The notes beneath the pieces are model-generated. The model worked only from the letters and a program-made list of their open reading frames with translations. It was not told the origin of the DNA and did no database searches. Made by a program: the position numbers and the translations under genes. A stretch of 64,000 nucleotides of DNA from CBDHGY01 sp965263325 (lineage in GTDB: Bacteria; Pseudomonadota; Alphaproteobacteria; Caulobacterales; Hyphomonadaceae), in assembly GCA_965263325.1 (NCBI GenBank), contig CBDHGY010000002.1, positions 3,100,001-3,164,000 of the forward strand, given 5' to 3'. Shown here piece after piece: positions 26,297 to 36,452 of this stretch. The number at the start of each line of letters is the position of its first letter. Position 1 is the stretch's first letter.

Positions 26297-26989
26297 ATGA
26301 GCGCCCCATTGCCCACCAAGCCAGCAGAACGACGACGTGAGAAAGTCCGTGCCTCGATCCTTGAGGCAGCGGAGTCTGTATTTGCTGACGAAGGGGTGGA
26401 TGGTCTATCGATCCGCCGTATCGCTGAGGCAATCGATTACTCGCCAGCAGCAATCTACAAATATTTCAGTTCAAAAGAAGAATTGTTGGACGAGTTAAAA
26501 GAAGCGTTCTTTGCGCAATTGATCGACAATGCAAGTTTGCTCGAAGATGAAAATGAGAGCTTTCACGACCGCGCCCGGCTTTGTTTAGAGACTTATGTTC
26601 GCACAGCACTCAACAAGTCTCACCATTACGCGGCGGCTTTTTCGGGTGTCATCGATATGCCGGTCGAGCACAATCCGGAATTCTTTGAAAGAAAGAAGGG
26701 TCAGGCCTTTATGATTTTGCTCAACATGGTTGATGAGGGGCAGGCGCTTGGGATTATCCGAAAAGACCTTCCCAGCACTGCGACCGCGAAATCTATTTGG
26801 GCGAGCTGCCATGGCCTTGCATCGCTGATGGCGCACATGTCTAATTTCCAGACTTTTGGCCCAGATGATCTCACGATGACGACAGATGAGTTCATTTCGT
26901 TCCACGCCGATCAGATCATGCGGGGAATTGAAGTTCGCCGCACAGAACCGACCAAGACAAAACCTTCCTCCCGGAAAAGGACAATGTGA
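26297..26989 (+). CDS. TetR-family transcriptional regulator
   Basis: A 230-aa regulator. The N-terminal helix-turn-helix is SIRRIAEAIDYSPAAIYKYF (about 35-55), followed by SSKEELLDEL. The C-terminal region is a ligand-binding helical domain with a WHG-like segment (ASCHGLASLMAHM). It is translationally coupled (TGATG) to the downstream membrane fusion protein and RND pump, so it is very probably their local repressor. Confidence 0.92.
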   Translation: MSAPLPTKPAERRREKVRASILEAAESVFADEGVDGLSIRRIAEAIDYSPAAIYKYFSSKEELLDELKEAFFAQLIDNASLLEDENESFHDRARLCLETYVRTALNKSHHYAAAFSGVIDMPVEHNPEFFERKKGQAFMILLNMVDEGQALGIIRKDLPSTATAKSIWASCHGLASLMAHMSNFQTFGPDDLTMTTDEFISFHADQIMRGIEVRRTEPTKTKPSSRKRTM

Positions 26990-28179
26990 TGGATACCAAT
27001 CCCTCGAATGTGCCTGCGTCTGATGACCCAGAGTTATCAGATGTCAAACCAACCATTGGCAAAGCTATTATCTTCCTATTCGTTCTTGCGTTAATTGGGG
27101 GCGGTATTGCGGCATTTGTCATTTCTCAAAGATCATCGACTGGGCCGCTTGTTGCCGTAGATCGACCGGAAGCGATTTCGGTACGAACGACTGAGGTTGA
27201 GCTGTTCGACACATTTGTTTCGCGCGAGAGTTTCACGGGACTTGCAACGCCGCGCCGAAGCTCCATGCTAGGGTTTCAAAGCGGCGGGCGCATAGACGCT
27301 ATTACCGTTGATATTGGATCGAATGTCAGACGCGGACAAGTTTTAGCGCGCCTCGATACGCGGGCATTGAAGGCACAGCTCGCAACAGCTGAGGCCGGCG
27401 TGGATGAGGCGCGTGCCGGGCGTGATCTCGCGCAAACAAATGTCGAGCGTCAGAAGACACTTTTTGAAAAAGGCCATGTGTCTGAGCAGCGCGTTGATGA
27501 AGCGCAAGCACAAGTCGATACGGCCAATGCCCGGATTAACGCTGCCCAATCGCAAGCCGACGCATTGGAAGTCCAAATTGATCTTTCTCGGATCACAGCA
27601 CCGTTTAGCGGTGTTGTAACAAAGCGGCTTACCGATGAAGGAGCGATTTCTGCACCGGGAACGCCTATTCTTGAACTCGTAGAGAACTCCCGAATGGAAG
27701 CGCGGATTGGATTGCCTGCTGTGCAGGCTGCGAGCTTGTCTGTCGGAGAAACGTATGATCTGGAAACACGTTCTGGAGAGGTGACGGCGACGCTTCGCGC
27801 CGTAACCGGTGTTATCGATGCCAGCGCGCGAACAGTGACAACAGTGTTCGATTTAGACAGCGGTGGCGTGCCAGCAGGTGCGGTTATTCGTTTGTCACTT
27901 GATAAGGATATCGAAGAGCGCGGAACCTGGGTTCCAATTGGTGCGCTCACTGAAGGGAGCCGCGGTTTGTGGGCGGTCTTCGTTGCTGAACAAACCGGAG
28001 ATGAGTGGATAGCTCAAAGACGCCCGGTTGAGATCGTACAAGCAGAGGCAGATCGGGCTTATGTGAGAGGGGCGCTAGCTGATGGCGATCTTGTCATCCT
28101 TGATGGCATCACGCGTCTGTCGCCCGGCATTCCCGTTGCCCCAGATATTATCGAGCTTGCAGATCGACAAGGCGAGTAG
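26989..28179 (+). CDS. RND efflux membrane fusion protein
   Basis: A 396-aa periplasmic adaptor (HlyD/AcrA type). It has one N-terminal membrane helix (AIIFLFVLALIGGGIAAFV), a lipoyl half-motif (GRIDAITVDIGSNVRRGQVL), a coiled-coil hairpin (about 105-190) and the second lipoyl half (SRITAPFSGVVTKRL), then beta-barrel and membrane-proximal domains. It links the inner-membrane pump to an outer-membrane channel. The ATG at 26989 overlaps the tetR stop; a GTG one codon earlier is in frame. No TolC-type gene is in the operon. Confidence 0.93.
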   Translation: MDTNPSNVPASDDPELSDVKPTIGKAIIFLFVLALIGGGIAAFVISQRSSTGPLVAVDRPEAISVRTTEVELFDTFVSRESFTGLATPRRSSMLGFQSGGRIDAITVDIGSNVRRGQVLARLDTRALKAQLATAEAGVDEARAGRDLAQTNVERQKTLFEKGHVSEQRVDEAQAQVDTANARINAAQSQADALEVQIDLSRITAPFSGVVTKRLTDEGAISAPGTPILELVENSRMEARIGLPAVQAASLSVGETYDLETRSGEVTATLRAVTGVIDASARTVTTVFDLDSGGVPAGAVIRLSLDKDIEERGTWVPIGALTEGSRGLWAVFVAEQTGDEWIAQRRPVEIVQAEADRAYVRGALADGDLVILDGITRLSPGIPVAPDIIELADRQGE

Positions 28180-28190
28180 GGGAACCCACC

Positions 28191-31100
28191 ATGCGAACGC
28201 TGTTTTACCGCCTGCCAAGACTAACTGCGATTGTCTTACTCGTGATTGTGTTCGGCGGAGTTGGTGCACTAATGTCTCTTGGTCGACAGGAGGACCCGAC
28301 CCTCATAGAACGTTTCGGCAATGTCCTGACGATATTTCCGGGCGCTGACGCTGAGCGGGTTGAGGCCCTCATCACCGATCCTATTGAGAAGAAGCTTCGG
28401 GAGCTCCCGGAGATTAACGAACTCAGCAGCGTTTCGAGATCCGGCGTCAGTCAGATCAGCATCGATATCGATGAGAACCTCGACGAGACTGAAACGGAAA
28501 ATGCCTGGACGTTGATCCGTGCGCAGGTTGATGAAGCGCGAGCAGAATTGCCAGCAGAATCCGGTGAGCCGGAAGTCGAACGATTTATTCTGGGCGCATC
28601 TACCATGATTGTGGCGTTAACATGGGAGGGAGACGGCGAAGCTGAACTCGCCGTCATGTCACGTATGGCGCAGGACGTGGAGCTACTGCTCTCCGGTGTC
28701 TCAGGAACAGAGGAAACACAGGTTTTCGGGCTTCCCGAAGAAGAAATACAGGTAGAAGTCGACAGCGATGCCCTGGCGGCAGCAGGTCTGACACTTCGTC
28801 AAGCCGCTCAGATTATTCGCGCGGCAGATTCCAAGGCCCCGGCAGGAGAGCTGCGATCGGGGTCGTCCAACATCGGTATCGAAATAAGCGGTGAGTTTCA
28901 AAGTACGTCGCGCATTCGCGGTGTTCCACTTCTTCAGAGACCAGACGGATCAGCGCTTCGGGTCGGCGATGTTGCCAAAGTCTCAAAAGGTATTGCCGAC
29001 CCTCAGCCAACGCTTGCGACCATCAATAATTCGCGCACCATTATGGTCAGTGCGATTGTGACGCCAGGTATTCGGGTTGATCAATGGGCCATAGCCGCAA
29101 AGGAAAAACTTGCACGCGTCCAAGATCAGGCACCGAGCGATATCAGCATCGATATCATCTTTGATCAGGTCAAATATACCAATGCGCGGCTAGGTGAATT
29201 GACGACCAATCTCGGATTTTCCTCCCTCATCGTGTTTCTTGTCCTATTCCTTGTGATGGGTTGGCGCGCGGCCTTTGTCGTCGGGTTGGCGCTACCGTTG
29301 ACGGTTTGCTGCGTGCTGATTTTGTTCAATTTATATGCCATTCCGCTCCACCAAATGTCCGTGACGGGGCTCGTTATCTCGCTAGGATTGCTCATCGATA
29401 ATGCGATCGTTGTTGTCGATGAGTTCGATCAAAACCGCGCAAATGGCGAGAGCCGCCTCGACGCGATGGAGCACGCTCTTAAACATCTGACGGGGCCGCT
29501 GTTCGCATCAACATTGACCACAGCGCTCGCCTTCGCACCAATTGCATTGTTGCCAGGATCGGCGGGTGAATTTGTCGGTATGATCGGCCTGTCCGTGATT
29601 TTTGCGGTTGTGTCCTCTTTCCTTTTGGCGCTCACCGTCATTCCCGCAATGGCGGCCTGGTTTGACTGGGATCGCACAAAAACCCGCAAGAAGCGCTGGT
29701 GGCGAGATGGCATTTCTTTTCGCACGATCACTGATGGGTATCGCTGGACGATTGAGGCTGTGCTCAGGTTTCCGCCGCTTGGAATTGTGCTCGGCCTTGC
29801 GCCTGCAATTATTGGCGTTTGGATGGCGGGGCAGCTTCCTGGGCAGTTCTTTCCGCAAACGGAGCGCGACCAGTTCCAGCTGGATTTAGCGCTCGGGCCG
29901 GAAGTGTCTGTCGAAGAAACGACCCGTGTGACTCAGCGTGCAACCGAGTTGCTGCTGGCGCATCCTGAAATCACAGATGTTCACTGGGTAATCGGCGAAC
30001 CGGCACCTCGTGTGTACTATAATGCCTTCAACAATGCCGAGGGTGTTGAAGGGTTTGCGGCAGGGTGGGTGCAGATGACATCCGCGAAAGCTGCTCGTGA
30101 ACACATTCAAGAGATTCAGGCGCAAATGCGCGCTGAGTTTCCAAGCGCAAAATTCCTGACGCTTCCCTATGAGCAAGGACCGCCTGCTGATGCACCGATA
30201 AGCTTTGAAATTCGAGGAGACAGTTTAGAAGAGTTGTCACGACTTGGTGAGGAAGCGCGCCGAATTCTCGCACAAACACCCGGCGTAACTTATACCAATT
30301 CGAGTTTGAGACTTGGCGCGCCTACATTAACGTTCCGAGCTGATGAAAATTCAGCGGCGATTACTGGCGAGCGTCTTGTAGATCTCGCAGGCGATGTTCG
30401 CGCGGAGCTCGACGGCGTCATAGCGGGAAGTATTTTGGAGGGTGTCGAGAACATTCCGGTTCGCGTGATTGCGCCCGATGCGCGGAGGCGAAATGTTTCT
30501 GGTCTTTCGTCGAAAACGGTCGGCGCTCTTCCAGGAACAGTCGGAACACCATTGTCAGCGCTTGGTGAGCTGACGCTTGACCCGGACGCGGCGGTAATCA
30601 CTCATGAAGAAGGCAGGCGCATGAACCGTATTCAGGCATTCCTGAAGCCTTACCATTTGCCAGCGCCTCACTTCAATATGTTCATGGAAGCGCTGGAAGA
30701 CAGCGATTTCGAACTTCCTGAGGGTTATGAAATCGTTATAGGCGGCGATGCGGAAAATTCGTCTGAAGCAGTTGGAAACCTGTTCGCGTTGGCAATACCA
30801 TTGCTTGTCATCATGACAGGGGCGGTTGCGCTGGTGTTCAATAATTTCCTATTGGCGCTTGCGATCCAGTCGACGGGCATGCTTGCCCTGATGATGGCAA
30901 TGATCGGCGTTTACGTCTTCAATCTTCCGCTTGGCTTTAACGCAATTATTGGCGGTCTTGGTTTGTTTGGTATCGCTATTAACGGCTCGATTGTTGTTCT
31001 CTCTTTGCTGAATGCGGATGCGCGCTCAAAAGCTGATGACATTATTGCGCAGAGGGAAGTTGTAGTGGATGCCACACGTCACATCGTTGCAACGACGCTG

Positions 31101-31328
31101 ACGACAATGGGCGGCTTTGTGCCGATTTTGATGACGGGTGATGCCTTCTGGATGCCGCTCGCGGCTGCAATCGCGACGGGTGTCGCTGGCTCGGCAATTC
31201 TCGCGCTTTACTACATTCCTGCTATTTTTCGGATATACACAATGAAACCATTCACGCGTTTTGGGCGGTGGATCACTGGGCGAGGCGGGCAGAATGTGCG
31301 CGTGGTCGATACAGTCCCCGCAGAGTGA
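28191..31328 (+). CDS. RND-family efflux pump permease (AcrB/MdtB-like)
   Basis: A 1045-aa resistance-nodulation-division transporter with the twelve-helix, two-loop layout. Recognisable parts: the N-terminal helix TAIVLLVIVFGGVGALMSL, then FPGADAERVEALITDPIEKK, helix IV with LGLLIDNAIVVVDEFDQN (Asp pair for proton relay), and the second half with GLGLFGIAINGSIVVLSLL. It exports drugs or other hydrophobic compounds with proton antiport. It follows the adaptor gene after 11 bases. The substrate cannot be read from sequence. Confidence 0.94.
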   Translation: MRTLFYRLPRLTAIVLLVIVFGGVGALMSLGRQEDPTLIERFGNVLTIFPGADAERVEALITDPIEKKLRELPEINELSSVSRSGVSQISIDIDENLDETETENAWTLIRAQVDEARAELPAESGEPEVERFILGASTMIVALTWEGDGEAELAVMSRMAQDVELLLSGVSGTEETQVFGLPEEEIQVEVDSDALAAAGLTLRQAAQIIRAADSKAPAGELRSGSSNIGIEISGEFQSTSRIRGVPLLQRPDGSALRVGDVAKVSKGIADPQPTLATINNSRTIMVSAIVTPGIRVDQWAIAAKEKLARVQDQAPSDISIDIIFDQVKYTNARLGELTTNLGFSSLIVFLVLFLVMGWRAAFVVGLALPLTVCCVLILFNLYAIPLHQMSVTGLVISLGLLIDNAIVVVDEFDQNRANGESRLDAMEHALKHLTGPLFASTLTTALAFAPIALLPGSAGEFVGMIGLSVIFAVVSSFLLALTVIPAMAAWFDWDRTKTRKKRWWRDGISFRTITDGYRWTIEAVLRFPPLGIVLGLAPAIIGVWMAGQLPGQFFPQTERDQFQLDLALGPEVSVEETTRVTQRATELLLAHPEITDVHWVIGEPAPRVYYNAFNNAEGVEGFAAGWVQMTSAKAAREHIQEIQAQMRAEFPSAKFLTLPYEQGPPADAPISFEIRGDSLEELSRLGEEARRILAQTPGVTYTNSSLRLGAPTLTFRADENSAAITGERLVDLAGDVRAELDGVIAGSILEGVENIPVRVIAPDARRRNVSGLSSKTVGALPGTVGTPLSALGELTLDPDAAVITHEEGRRMNRIQAFLKPYHLPAPHFNMFMEALEDSDFELPEGYEIVIGGDAENSSEAVGNLFALAIPLLVIMTGAVALVFNNFLLALAIQSTGMLALMMAMIGVYVFNLPLGFNAIIGGLGLFGIAINGSIVVLSLLNADARSKADDIIAQREVVVDATRHIVATTLTTMGGFVPILMTGDAFWMPLAAAIATGVAGSAILALYYIPAIFRIYTMKPFTRFGRWITGRGGQNVRVVDTVPAE

Positions 31329-32648
31329 TCAGGCGTAGCCTGCGAGCACTTCATCCACAGCGCGTTCCAGGTCTTTAATAGTGGAGACGTGGCTCATCTG
31401 GTTGCACCAGGCTTTGTAACGCAGCATTTCACTGTCGCCGGTGCCCCACATACTTTCCGGCTCGGGGCAGAGCCAGATCACACGTTTCGCGCGCGCGGCC
31501 ATTTCTTTGAAAATGTCGAGCCTTGGATCGCCATGATTGGAACGCCCATCGCCGAGTATGATGATAGTCGTGCGCCGGTCCAGAGTGTTCCAATGGTTGA
31601 CTTTGAAGTCAGAGAGAGACTGTCCGTAATCAGTAGATGACATGCCAATCGTGTTGACGATCCGTTTCATTACAGGATCAAAGTCGCCATTGGTGAGCAT
31701 GGGGCCAACGTCTTGCAGTCGCCCTGAAAAGGCATAGGCGTCGAGCCGTGGGATAGTTTCCTTCAGACCATACAGAAGCAACAGCAGGAAACGAACATAT
31801 TGAGAGACGGATCCTGACACATCGCACATGGCAATGATTTTTGGACGGTCTTTTTTCTTTTGCTTCCAGATTGTTGAGAATGGAATGCCGTCGACGCCCG
31901 CATTCGCCCGCAGGGTTTTTCGCACATCCAGCACCCCGCGGTTTTTCCGTTTGCGCCTGCGAGAGTGCTTTGTCGCCAGCTTCTTGGCGATCTTTGCGAT
32001 TAGCGCCTTCATCCGGTGCAGATCATAGCCGTCCATTTCCGATAGACGTTTGGACCCAAGAATCTCTTCACGAAATTGCTCTGTTGCGCCTTTGCCGAAA
32101 ATATCGAACTGCTGCTCGACATAAGCACGGGCCCGGGCCTGCATGTCAGCGCGCGCTTCCATCATTGCGTCTGCTTCCGGGCGTTGGTTTTGAAGCGCAT
32201 CAATGAGCCGTACCTGAAGCTGCTCCGAGCCCATAGCTTTCATCATTTGCTGCGCGTAATAGGCGGTTTGGGTTGAGAAACGAATATCCTGTACACCAGC
32301 TTCCTGAGCTGCCTGCTCAAGCGCCATTGAGATTTCGGCATCATCACCGGAGCTGGACAATTGTTCTATTTCAGACGCGTCATTTGACGCTTTATCTTCG
32401 TTGCTCGAGCTGGTTTCGCTGTGACTGTCCTGAGGCTTTCGCGAAAAATAAAGATCAAACAAATCGTCATGGATGCGTTTTTCTTCCTGGCTTTTGGCAA
32501 GTGCACAGCTCAGCGAGTGCTTCAGGGCGACTTTGTCGGCATAACCGATGACTTTGAGCGCGCCGGCCGCATCTATGGTTTCAGCGGGGGAGACGCTCAC
32601 CCCGCCCGAGCGAAGCGCGCGAATAAAGTCAGTTAGGACGCGGTCCAT
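31329..32648 (-). CDS. CoxE-like von Willebrand A protein
   Basis: A 439-aa cytoplasmic protein with a C-terminal vWA domain bearing the MIDAS motif AMCDVSGSVSQYV, then DYGQSLSDF and WLCPEP. The N-terminal half is helical and charged, with an acidic serine-rich stretch near 100 and a basic patch (KHSRRRKRKNRG). It is paired with the MoxR ATPase (three bases apart), the usual MoxR-vWA chaperone module that inserts cofactors or activates client proteins. Despite the CoxE name, it is not next to CO dehydrogenase genes. Confidence 0.9.
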   Translation of the reverse strand: MDRVLTDFIRALRSGGVSVSPAETIDAAGALKVIGYADKVALKHSLSCALAKSQEEKRIHDDLFDLYFSRKPQDSHSETSSSNEDKASNDASEIEQLSSSGDDAEISMALEQAAQEAGVQDIRFSTQTAYYAQQMMKAMGSEQLQVRLIDALQNQRPEADAMMEARADMQARARAYVEQQFDIFGKGATEQFREEILGSKRLSEMDGYDLHRMKALIAKIAKKLATKHSRRRKRKNRGVLDVRKTLRANAGVDGIPFSTIWKQKKKDRPKIIAMCDVSGSVSQYVRFLLLLLYGLKETIPRLDAYAFSGRLQDVGPMLTNGDFDPVMKRIVNTIGMSSTDYGQSLSDFKVNHWNTLDRRTTIIILGDGRSNHGDPRLDIFKEMAARAKRVIWLCPEPESMWGTGDSEMLRYKAWCNQMSHVSTIKDLERAVDEVLAGYA

Positions 32649-32651
32649 GGA

Positions 32652-33632
32652 TTAAAGGTCCGGATAGCCTGCCTGCATGGCAGGATCACCTTTGGTTTCA
32701 ACAGCGCGCCGCGTTATGGCCGGCAGCTCTTTGGCGACGGACTCAATGTCACTTTCATGCTTTAGCAAGACATTGAGCGTTGAGCGGACGAGCTCTGTAT
32801 CCAGACTGTCGGCATGCATCAAAATCAGCGTGCGGGCCCAATCGACGGTTTCGGAAATGGATGGCTGTTTGCGAATATCCTGATCGCGCAAATCCTGCAC
32901 AAAACTCACGAGTTGTTTCAGGAGATCGGCATTGATATTCGGAACGCGTGCTTGAACGATCGTGCGCTCGCGCTTTGCTTCCGGGAAAGTGATATGCAGG
33001 TGTAAGCAGCGACGTTTCAGAGCGTCCCCCAGCTCACGAACATTATTGGATGTCAAAATCACAATCGGCGGTACATTGGCTTTGATCGTACCGATTTCCG
33101 GAACCGTTACCTGATAGTCTGAGAGCACTTCCAAGAGAAAGGCTTCAAACTCCTCATCGGATTTATCAATCTCATCAATCAACAGGACAGAGCCGGTTTC
33201 CTGGCGCATCGCCTTCAAAAGCGGGCGCGGCTCGAGAAAGGACTCAGAGAAAAACAGATCGTCGAAATCATTTAATTTGTCATGGCTGTCAGCAAGCGTA
33301 TCTGCGCCGGCCATCACTTCGCCGAGTTTTTCTTTCAGCATCTGGGTGTACAGCAATTGCTTGCCATACTTCCACTCATAAAGCGCCTTACCTTCGTCGA
33401 GGCCCTCATAGCACTGCATCCGCGTAAGCGGCACATCCAACCAGCGCGAAAGCGAGACTGCCAAATCAGTCTTGCCGACCCCGGCCGGGCCCTCAATCAA
33501 TACGGGCTTCTGCAGATGATGTGCGAGATAAAGCGCGGTAGAAATTTCCTGCGTGGAAATATAGCCAACACCGCCGAGACCGTCGGTGATCGCGTCGATG
33601 GTTGTGATGGATTCGTAGCCAGTCTTACTCAT
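32652..33632 (-). CDS. MoxR-type AAA+ ATPase
   Basis: A 326-aa AAA+ protein. Walker A is IEGPAGVGKTDLAVSL, Walker B VLLIDEIDKSDEEFEAFLL, sensor 1 ILTSNNVRELGDALKRRC. MoxR ATPases act as chaperones together with vWA proteins, here encoded three bases downstream. The client of this pair is unknown. Confidence 0.94.
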   Translation of the reverse strand: MSKTGYESITTIDAITDGLGGVGYISTQEISTALYLAHHLQKPVLIEGPAGVGKTDLAVSLSRWLDVPLTRMQCYEGLDEGKALYEWKYGKQLLYTQMLKEKLGEVMAGADTLADSHDKLNDFDDLFFSESFLEPRPLLKAMRQETGSVLLIDEIDKSDEEFEAFLLEVLSDYQVTVPEIGTIKANVPPIVILTSNNVRELGDALKRRCLHLHITFPEAKRERTIVQARVPNINADLLKQLVSFVQDLRDQDIRKQPSISETVDWARTLILMHADSLDTELVRSTLNVLLKHESDIESVAKELPAITRRAVETKGDPAMQAGYPDL

Positions 33633-33853
33633 AAATCAGGGCTATAGGTGCCCGGTCCTTGGGGCAAGCAAGGGGTGGCGATTGCATCAGAATATCCTGC
33701 CCTGCTTGATCCAGCAGCTTAATAAGTACTTTCAGGCGCAAAACCGACTGTAGGATCATCATCGACTAACTGATACCCTTAGGCGATTTGCATCCCTCTT
33801 GATGTAAGCTTTCAGTTGTACCATTTCTAATGCATTGAAGCGGAGGCGGCCCC

Positions 33854-34663
33854 ATGACAGAACACAATCCCGATACGGGCGCTCCCGCTCCGGTTTGGCA
33901 CCGATTGCGCTTTGAGGCGAAAGCAGCCGCTGCCTCCGAGCCTACGCTGGCCAGCTACATCGACGCGGCCATCCTGACACATGAAACGCTTTGCTCTGCA
34001 CTGGTCTACCATTTGGCGCAAAAGCTTGCAGGACCTGCCACAGATGCGCTCACCATGCGCGAGCTTTGCCGCGATGCCTATGACGCTGATGAGCGTCTCG
34101 TCGAAATGGCAGAAGCAGACCTACAAGCGGTCGTGGACCGCGATCCGGCTTGCCGCGGCCTTGTTCAGCCCTTCCTGTTCTTTAAAGGTTTTCTCGCACT
34201 GCAGACATACCGCGTCTCCCATTGGCTCTGGGGGCAGGGCCGAGACACGCTCGCCTTTCATTTCCAATCACGTGCTTCAGAGCTTTTCGGTGTCGATATT
34301 CACCCCGCCGCAAAACTCGGACGCGGCATCATGCTGGACCATGCAACAAATATCACAATTGGTGAGACTGCAGTCGTTGGTGATGATTGCTCCATCCTTC
34401 AGGGCGTGACACTCGGCGGTACAGGGAAGGAAGTCACCGATCGCCACCCGAAAATCGGCCGGGGCGTGCTTGTTTCTGTCGGTGCAAAAGTTCTCGGGAA
34501 CATAAAAGTGGGCGATTATGCAAAGATTGCAGCCGGATCGGTTGTGCTGAAGCCCGTTCCAGAAAGCTGTACGGTTGCAGGGGTTCCAGCCAAGATTGTG
34601 GGCGATCCTTGCGGAAATGCAGCAGCAGCCATGGATCAAGGGATTCCCGACGCCAGCTCATAG
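33854..34663 (+). CDS. cysE: Serine O-acetyltransferase
   Basis: A 269-aa CysE with the helical N-terminal domain and a left-handed beta-helix of hexapeptide repeats. The active-site region DIHPAAKLGRGIMLDHATNI and GVTLGGTGKEVTDRHPKIG are present. It acetylates serine with acetyl-CoA as the first step of cysteine synthesis. The flexible C-terminal tail, which in the family carries feedback inhibition, is present (ending DASS). No cysK is adjacent. Confidence 0.96.
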   Translation: MTEHNPDTGAPAPVWHRLRFEAKAAAASEPTLASYIDAAILTHETLCSALVYHLAQKLAGPATDALTMRELCRDAYDADERLVEMAEADLQAVVDRDPACRGLVQPFLFFKGFLALQTYRVSHWLWGQGRDTLAFHFQSRASELFGVDIHPAAKLGRGIMLDHATNITIGETAVVGDDCSILQGVTLGGTGKEVTDRHPKIGRGVLVSVGAKVLGNIKVGDYAKIAAGSVVLKPVPESCTVAGVPAKIVGDPCGNAAAAMDQGIPDASS

Positions 34664-34766
34664 GCAGCCTAACATTACAAAATTAAAATTACACAAGACC
34701 TCTTCCCCTCGTGGGCGAGCTGAGCTTTTATCTACGGAGTGTTAAAAAGCAGAGGGGACGCTGCCT

Positions 34767-36377
34767 ATGTATCGCTTGATTGTCCTGGTATTGTTTGCCG
34801 CGAGTTTCATAATCCCGGCATATGCAGAAAAGCGCGTGGCGCTTGTCATTGGAAATTCAAACTATGAACAAACGGGCTGGGCGCTCTCAAACCCGGCACG
34901 TGATGCAAAACTATTAGCCGGTTCCTTGAGTGAGGTTGGATTCGATGTCGCTCTACATATAGATTTGGGCGAAGACGAGATGGAGGAAGCCTTTGCCGCG
35001 CATGGCGCAAAGCTAAAAGCTGCTGGAAAAGATGCGGTAGGTCTTATTTATTTTGCGGGGCACGGGGTTCAGTCACAGGGGCGCAACTATCTTGTGCCCG
35101 TGGATGCTGATGCACGATCAGAGCAAGACATTTGGCGGCAAGCGCCACGTCTGGGCGACGCGCTGGATTATGTGTCAGCCGCTGGCAACCGGGTAAATTT
35201 TGTTGTGCTCGATGCGTGCAGGAATAATCCGCTGCCGTCATCAACGCGCAGTGCCGGCGGTGGTCTCGCGCATGTCGATCAAGCACGCGGACTTCTAATC
35301 TCATATTCCACCGCACCTGGTTACGTCGCCTATGACGGCGATGGGAACAACAGCCTCTTTGCGCTCGCGCTTGCCCAAAATATCAAGTCAGAGGGACTTA
35401 TCGCTGAGCAGGTTTTCAAGCGCGTCGCCGCGCAAGTCTCGGGCGCAACAGAAGGTGAGCAAACACCTTTCTATAATTCTGGACTGACGGGTGCGGATTT
35501 TTGCTTTGCAGGATGTTCTGGCGAGGCTGCGCCTCCCCCAAAGCCTCTTCCTGAGCTTGTGCGTAACGCTGAAAGTCTCTCCCGTGACGCCGGTGCCTCA
35601 GCTGGTATGGAAGTCTCCAGTGGCACAACAGACGAAGCCTCTGAAGCAGATACTGATCTCCCTTCTGGGCAGTTCTGTGAGCACTGTCCAATGATGGTAA
35701 CGGTCCCTGCTGGAACTGTGAAGCTTGGCGCTCCGGAAGGCGAAAAGAACCATTTCAATGATGACGAGTTTCCGCAAGTGACGATTGAGGTACCTGCTTT
35801 CGAGATATCGATGCACGAGATTACCTTCGCAGAATATGACGCCTGCGTAGAGGCTTCGGCCTGCTCAGCGGTTGAGGATAAAAAGGAATTCGGCCGGGGG
35901 CAGCGGCCCGTATCGAATGTCAGTTTTGAACAAGTTGAAGCGTATGTGGCGTGGCTCAATCTTTCCAATCCGCCCACACCGTTTCGGTTACCGAGCGAAG
36001 CGGAATGGGAATACGCCGCCCGCGCGGGCTCAGACGGGATGTGGTCGACCGGCGATGAGCTGACAGAACAGGGAGCCAATTTTAACAACAATGCTCGAAG
36101 GACTTTGCCAGTCGGCACACTCGCGCCCAATGCGTTTGGCCTCTACGATGTTCACGGCAATGTCGCAGAGTGGACGGCCGATTGTTATGAACGCACCCAT
36201 AAATACCGCGACCCTGGACCAGGCCCGCGAACTGATGGAAACTGCAAACTGCGCGTCGTGAAGGGTGGCAGTTATGTGCAAAACGCAAATTACGCGCGGA
36301 TTACCAAACGCAACCGTATGAGCATCGGGTCCAGTGACGACAGGACTGGCTTTCGTGTTGCGCGTTCGCTGCAATAA
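34767..36377 (+). CDS. Exported caspase-like (C14) protease fused to a SUMF1-type domain
   Basis: A 536-aa secreted or periplasmic protein with a signal peptide (to about residue 20). Residues about 20-245 form a caspase/metacaspase p20-like domain with the catalytic His in IYFAGHGVQSQG and Cys in VLDACRNNPL. After a variable linker, residues about 310-536 form a formylglycine-generating-enzyme-like (SUMF1) domain: MVTVPAGTVKLGAPEGEKNH, PFRLPSEAEWEYAARAG, NVAEWTADCY, RVVKGGSY. The last 50 residues contain no cysteine, so FGE catalysis is unlikely; a lectin-like binding role is more probable. It is monocistronic. Confidence 0.88.
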   Translation: MYRLIVLVLFAASFIIPAYAEKRVALVIGNSNYEQTGWALSNPARDAKLLAGSLSEVGFDVALHIDLGEDEMEEAFAAHGAKLKAAGKDAVGLIYFAGHGVQSQGRNYLVPVDADARSEQDIWRQAPRLGDALDYVSAAGNRVNFVVLDACRNNPLPSSTRSAGGGLAHVDQARGLLISYSTAPGYVAYDGDGNNSLFALALAQNIKSEGLIAEQVFKRVAAQVSGATEGEQTPFYNSGLTGADFCFAGCSGEAAPPPKPLPELVRNAESLSRDAGASAGMEVSSGTTDEASEADTDLPSGQFCEHCPMMVTVPAGTVKLGAPEGEKNHFNDDEFPQVTIEVPAFEISMHEITFAEYDACVEASACSAVEDKKEFGRGQRPVSNVSFEQVEAYVAWLNLSNPPTPFRLPSEAEWEYAARAGSDGMWSTGDELTEQGANFNNNARRTLPVGTLAPNAFGLYDVHGNVAEWTADCYERTHKYRDPGPGPRTDGNCKLRVVKGGSYVQNANYARITKRNRMSIGSSDDRTGFRVARSLQ

Positions 36378-36452
36378 TTTCGGTTGGCTTGCATTGCTGG
36401 CGTCCAGCGAATAGACCGCTTCGAAACACTATCCCAAGGAGCAGCTGGTCGT

